A program made the position numbers and the translations under genes. From Muscardinus avellanarius (Eukaryota; Chordata; Mammalia; Rodentia; Gliridae), in contig OY726572.1 in the NCBI GenBank assembly GCA_963383645.1, positions 69,734,856 to 69,798,855 of the forward strand: a stretch of DNA of 64,000 nucleotides, in the 5' to 3' direction. The notes below the pieces were generated by a model. It was given only the letters and a program-made list of their open reading frames with translations. It had not been told where the DNA came from and made no database searches. Numbering within the stretch: position 1 is the first letter of the stretch; each line of letters starts with the position of its first letter. Below are positions 11,149 through 21,185 of the stretch, piece after piece.

Positions 11149-12200
11149 TCAATATTCTGGTAACAAAGTAATCTCTTTCCTGTTGAGCTGAAGATAAGGG
11201 ATTTGAGAAGCTCTATTGGGGGAAAGATAAAAACCTGAATTGTAAGTTTATTTGAGTCACAGCCAAGATGTTAACATCTCATTCTGAAGGGAGAAAATGG
11301 AGTGAGGCAGAGAAGTAAGCGCTGGCGACGAGACATCAGTTCATGCAAACAGCCCTGCGCAACCCCTGTCAGCAAACGGGAGCAGAAATACAGAGTATTA
11401 ATTCTAGATGCACAGACAGATTTTTAATAGGGAGGGAAGATATATAATTCAGAAATCTGCTTTTTGTTTTCTAAATAAAAATGCTTACATTAAAATGGAA
11501 ATCAAAGTCTCATCATATAAAGTAGTCAATTTCTGGGTAATATATGATTCTTTCTCCCTTTTCCCGTCACAGTGAAAATAGAAATGTTCAAATTCACCCA
11601 TTAGCCTTTGGAAGTTACAACTTTTAATTTCCCAAAGTAGCGCTGTGTGTAGTGTAGACATTCTATTTTTAGACAGGGCTGTGTGGGTGGTAAATGTCTG
11701 CCTTCCTCTTACTCAACTTAATTCAGAAAATCAAAGGACAATTGGAAATGAGGGTGGAATGTTAGAAGCCGCAGGAAAGGGGTTTTGTTTGGTTGGTTTT
11801 GGAAAAAAATAGAAAAGCCAGGGAAATGTCCGTATCCACCTGGAGAAATGCCTTTAAAAGTCATTATATGAAATAAGGAAGTGGACTTTGCCTGCAAAGT
11901 ATGCAGGTAGATTATGTAAGGTATGAGATGAAAATAAATAAGGGCCGGAGCTGCTTTTGTCTTGGGTGGTTACCAGCTGGTCCCCACAGAGAGCTCTAGA
12001 AAAGGCTGTTCCTTGAATTCTGCCAGAACCACTTCCGTCACCTCCTTTTTAAAGGCACAACTCAGGATGACCCTCAGGAAGTCATCCTCAAGGTCTTTCT
12101 CTAATCATGTCCACTACTGTCTACTGACATTAAGGTGCAGCCCAAGGGCACGCTGTCCAGTGGTGTATATCCTGTCTGCACAACGAAACTATACACATGA

Positions 12201-12260
12201 GAAATGGAATACTTGAGAGCTTTTTCCCCCTCATGTATAAACAAGTAAATCATCAGTGTT
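12201..12260 (+). repeat. 60-bp locally duplicated block, copy 2
   Basis: Direct-orientation match to 11089-11148, about 1.11 kb away. Similarity fades on both sides of the block. Confidence 0.75.
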
Positions 12261-13989
12261 GAACGTAAATCATACACTTGCTGAGGATAAGGACCAGGGT
12301 GCAGTTAATCATGCATTTCTGGGGTGCCTAGAAGATGCTGCCTTACACAGAACCTGTGGACTTTCTTACTAGAATCCCTCCCTAGCAAAGGTTCTTTCTA
12401 ACACTCACATCTTGATCGAAGAAGAGAAAAATCACAGCTTTTTGATCCACAGGCGTTACCTGTCATCTTCCTCTGGCTGCTCTAGTGGTCTAGCGTTAAC
12501 TTGGCTCAAACTTCCAGTGTTATAGTCTTGCTAAAGTCCAAAGCCTGATCCATGATGTGTGATTACCATTTTTTTTTCATGGTTCCCGCTGTATTTCCTA
12601 AATGCACAGACTGTCTCTTCCCCCCTCATTAACATGGATGAAAACTCACTCTTTAACTGCTTTACATAAAAATTAATGAGTCTAGTGAGAAATGGGAATT
12701 TATAGAACTCAAGGGGGGGTCTCATGGGCACCCCACGTCATCTTGTTGGCTTTCTCTTTCTCTCCTATGTCCCTCTGGGATTATCCCAAAAGCCAGAACA
12801 AAACATTCTTTGGTTAGTATACAGAACCTTCTAACACTCCTACTTTGCAAATTCACATCCACATAATCTCAGTAGAACAAAGTCAACTCATCATGATCCT
12901 TAGAAAACAGCTGGAGCTTAAAATGATGACTTTCCCCTATTGTATTAAATAGAACTTGCAGTGTCTCCAGTACGCCACATTCCTTATAAGGTGCTTTGCA
13001 ACACTTAGGACTTTATCCCAGCAGGATGCTCAAATTTGTCTTCTGGGAGGAACATGTGGACACTGGAAGCCTGGAGGAATAGCATAGGAGATTCGGCTCT
13101 GTATGGGAAGGCCTGACTATATCTAGTTCGGAGGCTGGGGAATGCACTAAAAAGTGTGACTATCAGTAAGCCTCACTTACTATATGACACATAGAAGAGA
13201 AATAGAAAAATAGAGCTGAAATTTCATCTAGAGAATCCAGGAAATTGGGAAGAAGTGGTACCCAGCCAAAAGTGTTGAATTTACAAGTGCTTCTTGGTCC
13301 AGGATCAGACCCTCTATCCAGCATTTGGAAATGAGACCTTTTCCAACAACCACTTATATCTACTGGAACATATTATACCACCTCTCATTACAGCAACCCC
13401 AGGTAGACCCTGGGATGTTTTGAGAAGATGGCTTTCTTGGCTTATCTTACTGCTCTATATTTCATGTCACCTAGAACTGTGGTCGGCTTGCTCCAGGAGA
13501 TTTATTCTGGCTTCCTTAAGCTACATGGCCCCTGTCCATTCATCCTACCATGACAGCCCCAGCCCAGGATGTACCAGTATTGAGAAGAGGCATCAAACTG
13601 TATTAATGTGCTGGTATTGTAAAATTGCTTTGATAATTTCCAAAGTGTAAAATATAGTCAGAGCTTAGGTGCTGTGCAAGCACTCAGGCAGGGAGGGGGC
13701 TGCAGCAATTACAATGCAGAGTTCCTCTCTGTCTTTGCCATTCATTCTAATCATTAATCTATAGTAAAAGCCTTAGAGTCAACTGAAGCCACTAGCCCTA
13801 AAATTACAATAGAGGCAACCAGTGCCTCTGTTTACCTCCTCTCCTCTGGGATCCGGCTTGGGCATAGGAAAGGTAAACTTCGTGTGCGGCTTCAAAGCAC
13901 CCTAGTTGATGAGCAACTAATGCTGCCCAATACAATAGACCCGAGGGCCAGGTAGATTCTTGACCCTTGCACTTAGGAAGTGCACTGTC

Positions 13990-14313
13990 CAGAGACAAAA
14001 AGGTACCACCTGGCTAAGGAATAAGTAACTAGCCCATTGCCTTGGTAACACTGATGAGAAAGATACCAATACAAAATCGATTTAAGGGTTGGGGTCCCCA
14101 AAAGGGGCTGGAGTTCCATTTTCGGGCTCTCCAGCATGCGGGTCAGCATGCTGATTTTTCTTTCTCTTCTCTATTTCTTACTGCTCTATTTCCTAATTTT
14201 GTAATAAAGATTTGTTAAAGCTGCACTGAGCTACCTGTTAGTTTTAATTTTTCTATTCAGCCAACTTTAGTTGAATAAGAAAAAGAACCCCCACCATTTC
14301 AAACTGTAACACA
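13990..14313 (+). repeat. Possible old LTR
   Basis: Contains GGGTCCCCAAAAGGGGCTGG, then a pyrimidine-rich stretch, then TGTAATAAAGATTTGTTAAA with an AATAAA signal and a C-rich AACCCCCACC near the end. This resembles an LTR 3' half (R-U5). Ends and family are uncertain. Confidence 0.35.
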
Positions 14314-14389
14314 GGCCTCAGGCTGCTCCTTACTGTTCAGTTGCAATTTTACAGGCTACAGCCTTTGATACAACAGAAAGGAAAGAGGA

Positions 14390-14555
14390 TCCCAACCCCA
14401 CTATTATGTATGGGAAGGGGTGGGCAGTGGAGTGGGACCTGAAGGGAAACACAAGCAGTTCAGTGTGCATGCTTGTTTGTATGACTTTAAACCTCACTAT
14501 TGTGCATAGTTATAATGCACCAATAAAAGTATTTAAAAAAAGAAAGAAAAGAGAA
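14390..14555 (+). mobile_element. L1-like 3' UTR fragment
   Basis: A G-rich start (GGGAAGGGGTGGGCAGTGGA), then TATAATGCACCAATAAAAGT and an A-rich tail. The ending matches the tails in the composite at 3660-4080 and the fragment at 27350-27790. Confidence 0.55.
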
Positions 14556-14585
14556 AACATTTCTTGCACTATACTTCATGTTTTC

Positions 14586-15277
14586 TGTTACGGATTGGGA
14601 GAATATGGTTTGAGGAAACTGTTCCCCGGTAACCCCCGAGAGGGTCCCGGAAACACTTTCCCCCAACCCATAACAAAATCCAAAACGACCAAAAACAGAA
14701 AATTATCGCGGGTTCTTATCCTAAGCTAAGAATAAATATGCATAGCTTGGACAGTTGCTGAAGAATTAAAGAAGTTTATTAAAAGATAGAAATACAGAAA
14801 ATAGAAATACAGCTCTATGCCAAAATGGCATGAGGGGGTGATTAAAAATTAATACACCAAAGGATTACACGTGGACTCAGCCTTTTATACCCATGACCTC
14901 CATCTTGTTTACATAATTCTGACATAGTGAACATCCCGTAAGGTACCTCCCCCAACAAGGTGTGGCAGGGTGTCTCCTTTCATGAAGGTCGAACCCTCCT
15001 ACCATTTTAGCTAGCTTATCCAATCATGTAGATCTGTCTTTAGATAAAGGCCTAGTTCTCCTCAACTAAGATCTATCTTTAGATAGAGACAGGCCTAGTT
15101 CTCCTCTCCTATTGACTGGTTAATTGCTTTTAGCTAGGTTAATTTACATTGGAATAGTTGCCTGCTTTTAGGCAGAAACCAAGTCCTTGCACAGATTTGC
15201 CCCTCACCCAATTTTTGAAATATATTAATAATCATAGCTTTCTCAAATCTTCCTAGGCCATTCCCAATACTGGTACA
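14586..15277 (-). mobile_element. Solo LTR A with 5-bp target duplication
   Basis: A 692-bp element running on the plus strand from TGTTACGGATTGGG to CCCAATACTGGTACA, flanked by TTTTC at 14581-14585 and 15278-15282. On the minus strand it begins TGTACCAG, has a TATAAAA box (complement of 14883-14889) and an AATAAA (complement of 14775-14780), and ends in CA. The TG...CA ends, promoter order and 5-bp duplication support a solo LTR, most like an ERV1-type LTR. No retroviral interior is attached. Confidence 0.85.
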
Positions 15278-15282
15278 TTTTC

Positions 15283-16130
15283 CTATCCTATGTCATCTGA
15301 TTACCATAACAACTGTGTGATAATCCATTTTGGATTATCAGATTGGGTAATGACTTGCCTGAAGTGGCCAGCCAGTGGAGGACGGTGGAGAGGAGACAGG
15401 GTTCGGTCCCCGCACCTCCGGCCTCTGGCCTCTTGCCTCTGCTTCCACGTTCTCTCTGTCTCACCATTAAGTCCATTTAAGGTGTTGACTCATGGCTTCT
15501 GAGCCTTCAGCTTTCTCATTCCCTGTGCCAATCCTCATGCCAAGCTTGAAGTTGCCAAATATTTAGTCTTAGGAGAAGGTTGTTATGCAATAACTCCTCT
15601 GATCCCCTGGGCTCTTTTTTCAAGAAGACAAAAAAGAAAAAAAAAAAAAGAGAACCAGAAGGTTCACAGTAAGTTTGGCAAACAAGTCTGGTGTGTGTTG
15701 CCAAACTAGAAACAATAGTCCGTCCCTGCCTCTCTTACAAGCTTCTCAATGAAGTCTCTGAAAATCAAATGGTGGTGAGAAAAAGCAATAAACAGCAAAG
15801 GACAGAAATACCTTCAAAAATGTGTTTATGCAACACACTTTTGAATTCCAGGAACTATCTAAGGTTAGCTAGGGAAGGAACGCAGATAAGACTTGGTATC
15901 TGGCCTAAAGGGATTCACAGCCTATTAAAGTGGAGGCTGTGCTAACCAGAGGGAAGGGAGGGGTGTTAGCCAGAGGGGAAGGATGCTAACCAGAACAGAG
16001 GAGCTACGATGGTAACAAGCTGCTGCTCATAATCACTTCAGCTATTTTAGAAATATCTGGATTTCTTGGCTCCATCTCTGACCTGGTAAATTGAAACCTT
16101 CCAGAACCATCACCTATATTTCCAATAGTC
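15283..16130. other. Sequence between two solo LTRs, no gene
   Basis: About 850 bp with no gag, pol or env similarity. It is therefore host spacer, not the inside of a provirus. It contains an A-rich run near 15626-15650. Confidence 0.6.
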
Positions 16131-16135
16131 TTCCC

Positions 16136-16711
16136 TGTTACGGTTTGGGAAACTGTCCCCAGGGATCTTTGTTAGACTCCTGGGAATAATTAAAAAAAAA
16201 AAAAAAACTCCCCAAAGAAACAAAAAAACAGAAAAAGAGAAAAAGATAGAAATATAGAAGATAGTAGTTACAGCCCCATGTCAGAATGGCATGGGGAAGG
16301 TGGTCCAAGCCAATTCACCACCCCAGAGATACAGCAGTTGGACTGGACTTTTTATATCCATGACCTCCATTTTGTTTACGTAATTCTGATATAGTAAACG
16401 TCCCTGTAAGGTACCTCCCCTCACCTTATAAGGTACCTCCCCCAACAAGGTGTGGCAAGGTGTCTCCTTTCAGGAAGGTTGACCCCTCCTAGACAGAGAA
16501 GGTCCTACCTCCCCTCTCCTATTGACTTGCTAATTACTTGCTAATTACTTTTAACTAAGTCAATCTAAGTTTAGATAGCTGTTTGCTTCCTGACCAAAGC
16601 CAAGCCTTTCTTTCTCCAGGTCTGCCATTTTGACACAATTATTTCTAAAATTTATCTACTAATAATCAGAGCTTTCTCAAATCTTCCTGAGCCATTCCCA
16701 ATACTGGTACA
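16136..16711 (-). mobile_element. Solo LTR B with 5-bp target duplication
   Basis: A 576-bp homologue of the LTR at 14586-15277, again running from TGTTACGG to CAATACTGGTACA on the plus strand. It is flanked by TTCCC at 16131-16135 and 16712-16716. A TATA-like box lies on the minus strand (complement of about 16349-16357). It differs from LTR A by an A-run and by small internal duplications such as TAAGGTACCTCCCC twice and TTGCTAATTAC twice. No AATAAA was found at the position it has in LTR A. Confidence 0.88.
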
Positions 16712-16716
16712 TTCCC

Positions 16717-17224
16717 AGTTGATTTAGATAATCATGGCAATTGGGGATAAAGCCCACAGGCACATCATCACGAAGCATGTGTTGGGTGCAACTGGTGTAC
16801 TTCTGGGCATCCTAGAGGAGAATCTGATGTGAGCCTTCAGAGCTGTAGCTAAGCAAATTAGGTGCTTGGGCTGCTGAGGAGGGAGGGAGGCAGGGAGGGA
16901 GGGAGGACTTTCCAGGTGGGAGGTTGCATCTGGGCTTGGCTCTGTGCTGTGAAGTACCAGGCCTGGGAAGTTTGGCTGGGCAGTAGGCTAGGGATGGCAC
17001 CCGAGGGGCCCTGTTAGAACCGGGGCTAGGGGGTGGGCTGCATCTGGGGTAGCCTTGTTAATCTTGCCAATGAGTCTGAATTTTTTCCATTTTGACGTGA
17101 TGACCATTCAAAGGTTTAAATCCATTGCATGGAATAATCTGCTCTCATTTCACAAACATTGTTTTAGAACTTCTGGAACACGGTTGGAAATACAAGCTTC
17201 CATGTGATCGTTTCGCTTTTATCT
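16717..17224. other. No recognised feature
   Basis: Contains a GGGA-rich patch at about 16880-16908. Nothing else recognised. Confidence 0.55.
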
Positions 17225-17326
17225 TTCTTTGTCTTTTCTTTCTTTGTCTTTCTTTCTTTCTTTCTTTCTTTCTTTCCTTCCTTCCTTCCTTCCTTCCTTC
17301 CTTCCTTCCTTCTTTCTTTCTTTCTT

Positions 17327-17407
<81 letters not shown>
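17225..17407. repeat. Compound (TTTC)n-(TTCC)n-(TC)n-(TTTC)n microsatellite
   Basis: About 180 bp of pure pyrimidine on the plus strand. Unit composition changes from TTTC to TTCC, to TC and back to TTTC. It adjoins the ID end of a minus-strand SINE and is probably an expanded A-tail of that SINE. Confidence 0.95.
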
Positions 17408-17609
17408 GCAGTACTGGGGACAGAACCCAGGGGCGTTCTGCCTCTGAGCGATACCCCAGCCCTATTTTTTGTTCTTTACTTGGAAACAGGGTCTCACTAA
17501 GTTGCTGAGAGCCTCACTAAGTACCTGAGGCTGGCTTCGAACCTGGGCGATCCTCCTGTCTCAGCCTCCCAAGTGCTGGGATTATAAGCGTGCGCCACCA
17601 TGCCCGGTT
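17408..17609 (-). mobile_element. Dimeric SINE (B1-dID type)
   Basis: GCAGTACTGGGGACAGAACC at the ID end, then TTTACTTGGAAACAGGG, GCCTCCCAAGTGCTGGGATT and CCACCATGCCCGG at the 7SL end. Its tail is the compound microsatellite just to the left. Confidence 0.93.
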
Positions 17610-17621
17610 ATCTTTTCGCTT

Positions 17622-17837
17622 TCTTTTTTTTTTTTTGGTGGTACTGGGGGTGGAACCCAGATGCTTTCTACCTCCGGGCTACACTCCCAGATCTAATTTA
17701 TATTTTATTTGGAAACAGGGTCTCACTAAGTTGCTGAGAGCCTCACTAAGTAGCTGAGGCTAGCTTCAAACCTGTGCGATCCTCCTGTCTCAGCCTCCCA
17801 AGCGCGGGGATTACAAGCGTGCGCCACCACGACTGGC
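17622..17837 (-). mobile_element. Dimeric SINE (B1-dID type)
   Basis: Same orientation as, and only about 12 bp from, the SINE at 17408-17609, giving a tandem SINE pair. Long subtype with CTCACTAAGTTGCTGAGAGC. Confidence 0.93.
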
Positions 17838-17994
17838 TGTATCTTTTCGTTTCTAAAAGACCACTGAAATTGCCAAATAAATCTTTTCTTTTAAAAAAAA
17901 GAGTAAAATCTGGGAAGGATGGTTCCTCAAAGCAGAAGTGTTGACATTCCTTCACAGTAGCTAACACTGAGCATCACTCCCAAGCCAAAGCAGC

Positions 17995-18665
17995 TGTATT
18001 ATCCTTACCAATGGACTATTATTGCCTTATTACAGATGAAAGGAAAAAAATCACAGTTTAGGGAAAGTAACTAAATCCAATACTCCCACAGTGCTATGGT
18101 TTGGATCTAAATTCCACCCCCTCACCAAGCTCATGTGTTGACGGCTTGGTCCCCGATGTAGCAATGCCTGGGGGGTAGGGCTTTTGGAAGGTGATTGAGT
18201 CATGAGGACTTTCTGCTCACCAGTGCATTAGACCACTTGATGGATAAGTAATTTGAATGGACCACTGGGAGGAGGTGGAAACTATAGGTGGGTGGAGCTT
18301 GTCAGAGGAAGTAAGTCACTGGGGGAGGGTCCTTGGGGTTTGTATCTGGTCCCTGGCTCCTTTCTCTCTCTGCTTCCTGGCTGCCATGAGCTCACCAGCT
18401 TTCCTCTGACATGCATTCCACCATGATGTTCTGCTTTGCCTAAGGCTGAGAGCAATGGATCCAGCTGCCCATGGACAGAACTCTCTAAACCCTTCTAAAA
18501 CCCTGACCGAGAATGAACCTTTCGCCCTCTACGTTGTTTTTGTTAGGTATTTTGGTCACTGCAACAAAAAGCTGACTAACACCCACAGCTAGTGGTAGAG
18601 TTAGTACTGGAACCCAAGGAGACTGGCTCCAGAGACCAGGCACTTAGAGGATTACACCGCCTAAT
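17995..18665 (-). mobile_element. MIR element split by a MaLR insertion
   Basis: The two flanks of the MaLR LTR at 18092-18581 join into one MIR in reverse orientation. The left part has CCTTATTACAGATGAAAGGA and the right part has CACAGCTAGTGGTAGAG, then GTACTGGAACCCAAGGAGA and GGCTCCAGAGACCAGG. This is the known order of the reversed MIR core and 3' region. Confidence 0.7.
18092..18581 (+). mobile_element. ERVL-MaLR solo LTR (MTE-like)
   Basis: Begins TGCTATGGTTTGGATCT and ends AAAAAGCTGACTAACA. It passes through CTGCTTCCTGGCTGCCATGA, CCACCATGATGTTCTGC and TTGGTCACTGCAACA in the order of rodent MaLR LTRs. The 7-bp CCCACAG flanks it at 18085-18091 and 18582-18588, consistent with the 5-bp duplication of MaLR insertions. 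Confidence 0.85.
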
Positions 18666-19106
18666 ATAGGTAAAATTATAGCTTTGGTGGCCTGGATTGA
18701 CTAATGGACCCTCCCCCACACCGAGTTCTGTGCATATGTAGGAAGAGGCAATACAGGCAGTAGGCAAATGGGATTGATTGATGCAGGGTGCAGTCCTTCT
18801 AACTTCCAAGCATGGAGGTTCCTCAACCAGGGAAGGCCAAGAGCGAGGTGTACAGGAGTTTTCTAATGCCAGTACTAAGAAGAGCAGACCCCCATCAGCT
18901 TGGCAGTGAAGCTCTGTGCCACGGGGCTGCCTTCAGTAACCATTACTTTCCCCCTTTCCACAATCAAGGAGAATTCTAACTTGGCACAAATGTTCCTAAT
19001 TTTAAGCAGCAGGCCAAGACTCCACAGACCACTATCTAGAATAACAGTGGGAAGTGAGAGATGGAGACCCCGAGCCTGGATAAATGTGGTCATTAAAGTA
19101 CAGGCA
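18666..19106. other. No recognised feature
   Basis: Unique-looking sequence. Overlapping chance frames on both strands. Confidence 0.5.
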
Positions 19107-19190
19107 AATAAAATAGGTCTGGGAGTGTAGCCCGGAGGTAGAAGGGCTTCCAGGAACCCCAGTACCACCAAAAAAAAAAAAAAAAAAAAG
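19107..19190 (+). mobile_element. 5'-truncated SINE (ID half only)
   Basis: AAATAGGTCTGGGAGTGTAG, then CCAGGAACCCCAGTACCACC and an A run of about 20. This is the 3' half of the dimeric SINE. Confidence 0.85.
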
Positions 19191-19685
19191 TACAGGCACA
19201 GTCTGTGGGTTCTGAGATGGATGGTCATGGACTTCACCATGAACTGGAAAGAATCCTTAAGCACAGTATCACACTTTCCACGATAAAGATGTCTCTGGCT
19301 CAAGCCTATTTCTGCTCCTTTCAGCTACTTGTACTCGTACAAACTCAAGTTTTAGACTCCTTTTTTTCTCTTCTCCTTGGATGCTTTAGATGTAGGATTT
19401 AAGTAAGTAACTCCACCCTCTCCAACAGAAACCGTATAACTTACTACCCTGAACAAACAGGATGTGCTCAGGAAAGATGGGGAAACATAAACTATCAGAT
19501 CTATGAAATACTTTAGCAATTTGACGAAAATTCATCTGAAGGAGTAGAGCAAATATTCTCCTCTGATGGAGAGTCGCTCCAAACATTGGGACGTAGCAAA
19601 CGAACAAAGAAACAAACAGCCCCCCAAACCAGATTCATATCCTCAACGAGACTGAACACCCACCCCATCCAAAAGCAACAACCTG

Positions 19686-19892
19686 GCCGGGTGCGGTGAC
19701 GCACGCTTGTAATCCCCGCGCTTGGGAGGCGGAGACAGGAGGATCGCGCAGGTTCGAAGCCAGCCGCGCTGGCTTATGAGACCCTGTTTCCAAAAATAAA
19801 AAAAAAGTATAAAATAGGTCTGGGAGTGTAGCCCGAGGTACAAGGGCTTCCAGTAACCCCAGTACCAAAAAAAAAAAAAAAAAAAACCAAAA
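19686..19892 (+). mobile_element. Full-length dimeric SINE with 17-bp target duplication
   Basis: Starts GCCGGGTGCGGTGACGC (7SL half with B-box GGTTCGAAGCC), continues through ACCCTGTTTCCAAAAATAAA to the ID half GGTCTGGGAGTGTAGCCCG, and ends in an A run. The flanking CCAAAAGCAACAACCTG is perfect at 19669-19685 and 19893-19909, showing L1-mediated insertion and relatively recent age. Confidence 0.95.
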
Positions 19893-19922
19893 CCAAAAGC
19901 AACAACCTGACATTAGAAAATA

Positions 19923-20124
19923 ATTTTTTTTTTTTTTTTTTTTTTGGTGGTACTGGGGTTCCTGGAAACCCTTGTACCTCCGGACTACACTTTCAGACCT
20001 ATTTTTATATTTTTTATTTGGAAACAGGGTCTCTTAAGCCAGCTTCGCTGGCTTCGAACTTGTGCGATCCTCCTGTCTCTGCCTCCCAAGCGCGGGGATT
20101 ACAAGCATGCGCCACCATGCCCGG
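19923..20124 (-). mobile_element. Dimeric SINE (short subtype), inverted to its neighbour
   Basis: A T-run, GGTGGTACTGGGGTTCCTGG, then CTCTTAAGCCAGCTTCGCTG and GCCTCCCAAGCGCGGGGATT, ending CACCATGCCCGGC. Flanked by AGAAAATA on both sides (probable duplication). It lies 30 bp from, and opposite in strand to, the SINE at 19686. Confidence 0.93.
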
Positions 20125-20163
20125 CAGAAAATACTACTTTTAAGCATCTTAAAATTTAAATGT

Positions 20164-20370
20164 TAAGCCGGGCATGGTGGCATGCACTTGTACCCCAGTA
20201 CTCCAGATGCTGAGACAGGAGGATCACAGGTTCATGGCCAGCCTCGTCAATTTAGTGAGGACATCTGCAACTTAGTGAGATCCTGTTTCCAAATAAATGA
20301 ATAAAATAGGCCTGGTATAGCTAGGAGGAAGAATTCTCTTGGGTTTATTCCCAGTACCACCAATTTTTTT
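20164..20370 (+). mobile_element. Dimeric SINE, older copy
   Basis: GCCGGGCATGGTGGCATGC, then GCTGAGACAGGAGGATCACA, GATCCTGTTTCCAAATAAAT and an ID-like end with CCCAGTACCACC. Several mutations in the ID half. Confidence 0.85.
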
Positions 20371-20689
20371 TAATGTTAATTTATTTTGTAAATTTGTAAA
20401 TTCAAATTTCAAAAATTTATTTAAATGTGGTAGTAGTGAACAAAAGATAAGATAATATAGAAAATCAGATCAGTGATTCAAAACTGTAGAGACATCAATG
20501 AATATAATATGTAAAAACAAGAGATTTAAGGAGGGTTTAGGGGATAAAATATAATAAAACAGGAATCTAGGAAGAAGTGCAATAATGAATACATTTGGAA
20601 TGTAATCCCTTGGCCTGAATAATATTTTAAGTTCTTAAACTAAATGGGCCTTTTCTGAAAAAAAAATTACCACAAAGATGATTCAATAT

Positions 20690-21185
20690 TAAAAACTCTA
20701 TTAATATAATTTATCATATGACTAGATCAAAGGGGAAACAATTTAAAATCATTCCTCTAAATGACTAAAAGACATTTAATGAAAATTTAACATCATTTAC
20801 TAATGCAAGATAGAACGTGCCATTAATAAAACAAGGAATAAATATTTAACTTAATGGCAAAAGTATTTTAAATTTAATGATGAAATATAGAAGTGGCCTG
20901 TACTTATTAAAGCCAAGAGCCACAGAAATAACTATTATTTACAGTAGTATTATTGATCTAGGCATGTCAGTCAATGCAATTAAAAGGAGAAAAAGAAGCT
21001 AGAGAAAGAAATACCGTAAGTATGAGAAAACTGCCATCATTTGTAGATGACAGCTTATCTATACAACTAAATATAATAAACTGAAAAACCAATTAGAAAG
21101 TAAGCAATCTAGATAAAATGAATTAGATTTTTAGAAGAAAGCTGGTTTCAAAACAAATGCATTGAAAATTAATAGCTTTTGGCAC
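20690..21185 (+). mobile_element. Ancient L1 ORF2 remnant
   Basis: AT-rich sequence with the order expected of the L1 RT domain. CTGCCATCATTTGTAGATGA encodes a Phe-Val-Asp-Asp version of the RT active-site motif. AGCTGGTTTCAAAACAAATG then resembles the segment that follows it in L1. Many stops. Boundaries approximate. Confidence 0.55.

Larger units (their letters stand above)
10576..13989. other. Mostly unique sequence, no gene recognised
   Basis: Mixed composition without a recognisable coding domain. It contains two copies of a 60-bp block (listed separately). The frame at 13294-13650 (118 codons) has no motif and is judged chance. Confidence 0.5.

Noticed and set aside
14586..16711. Paired LTRs as the two ends of one provirus
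   Set aside because: Each copy has its own perfect 5-bp target duplication and the interval lacks viral sequence, so they are separate solo LTRs.
17125..17508. Overlapping Phe/Leu/Ser-rich frames in all three plus-strand phases
   Set aside because: Artefact of the pyrimidine microsatellite and the adjoining SINE.
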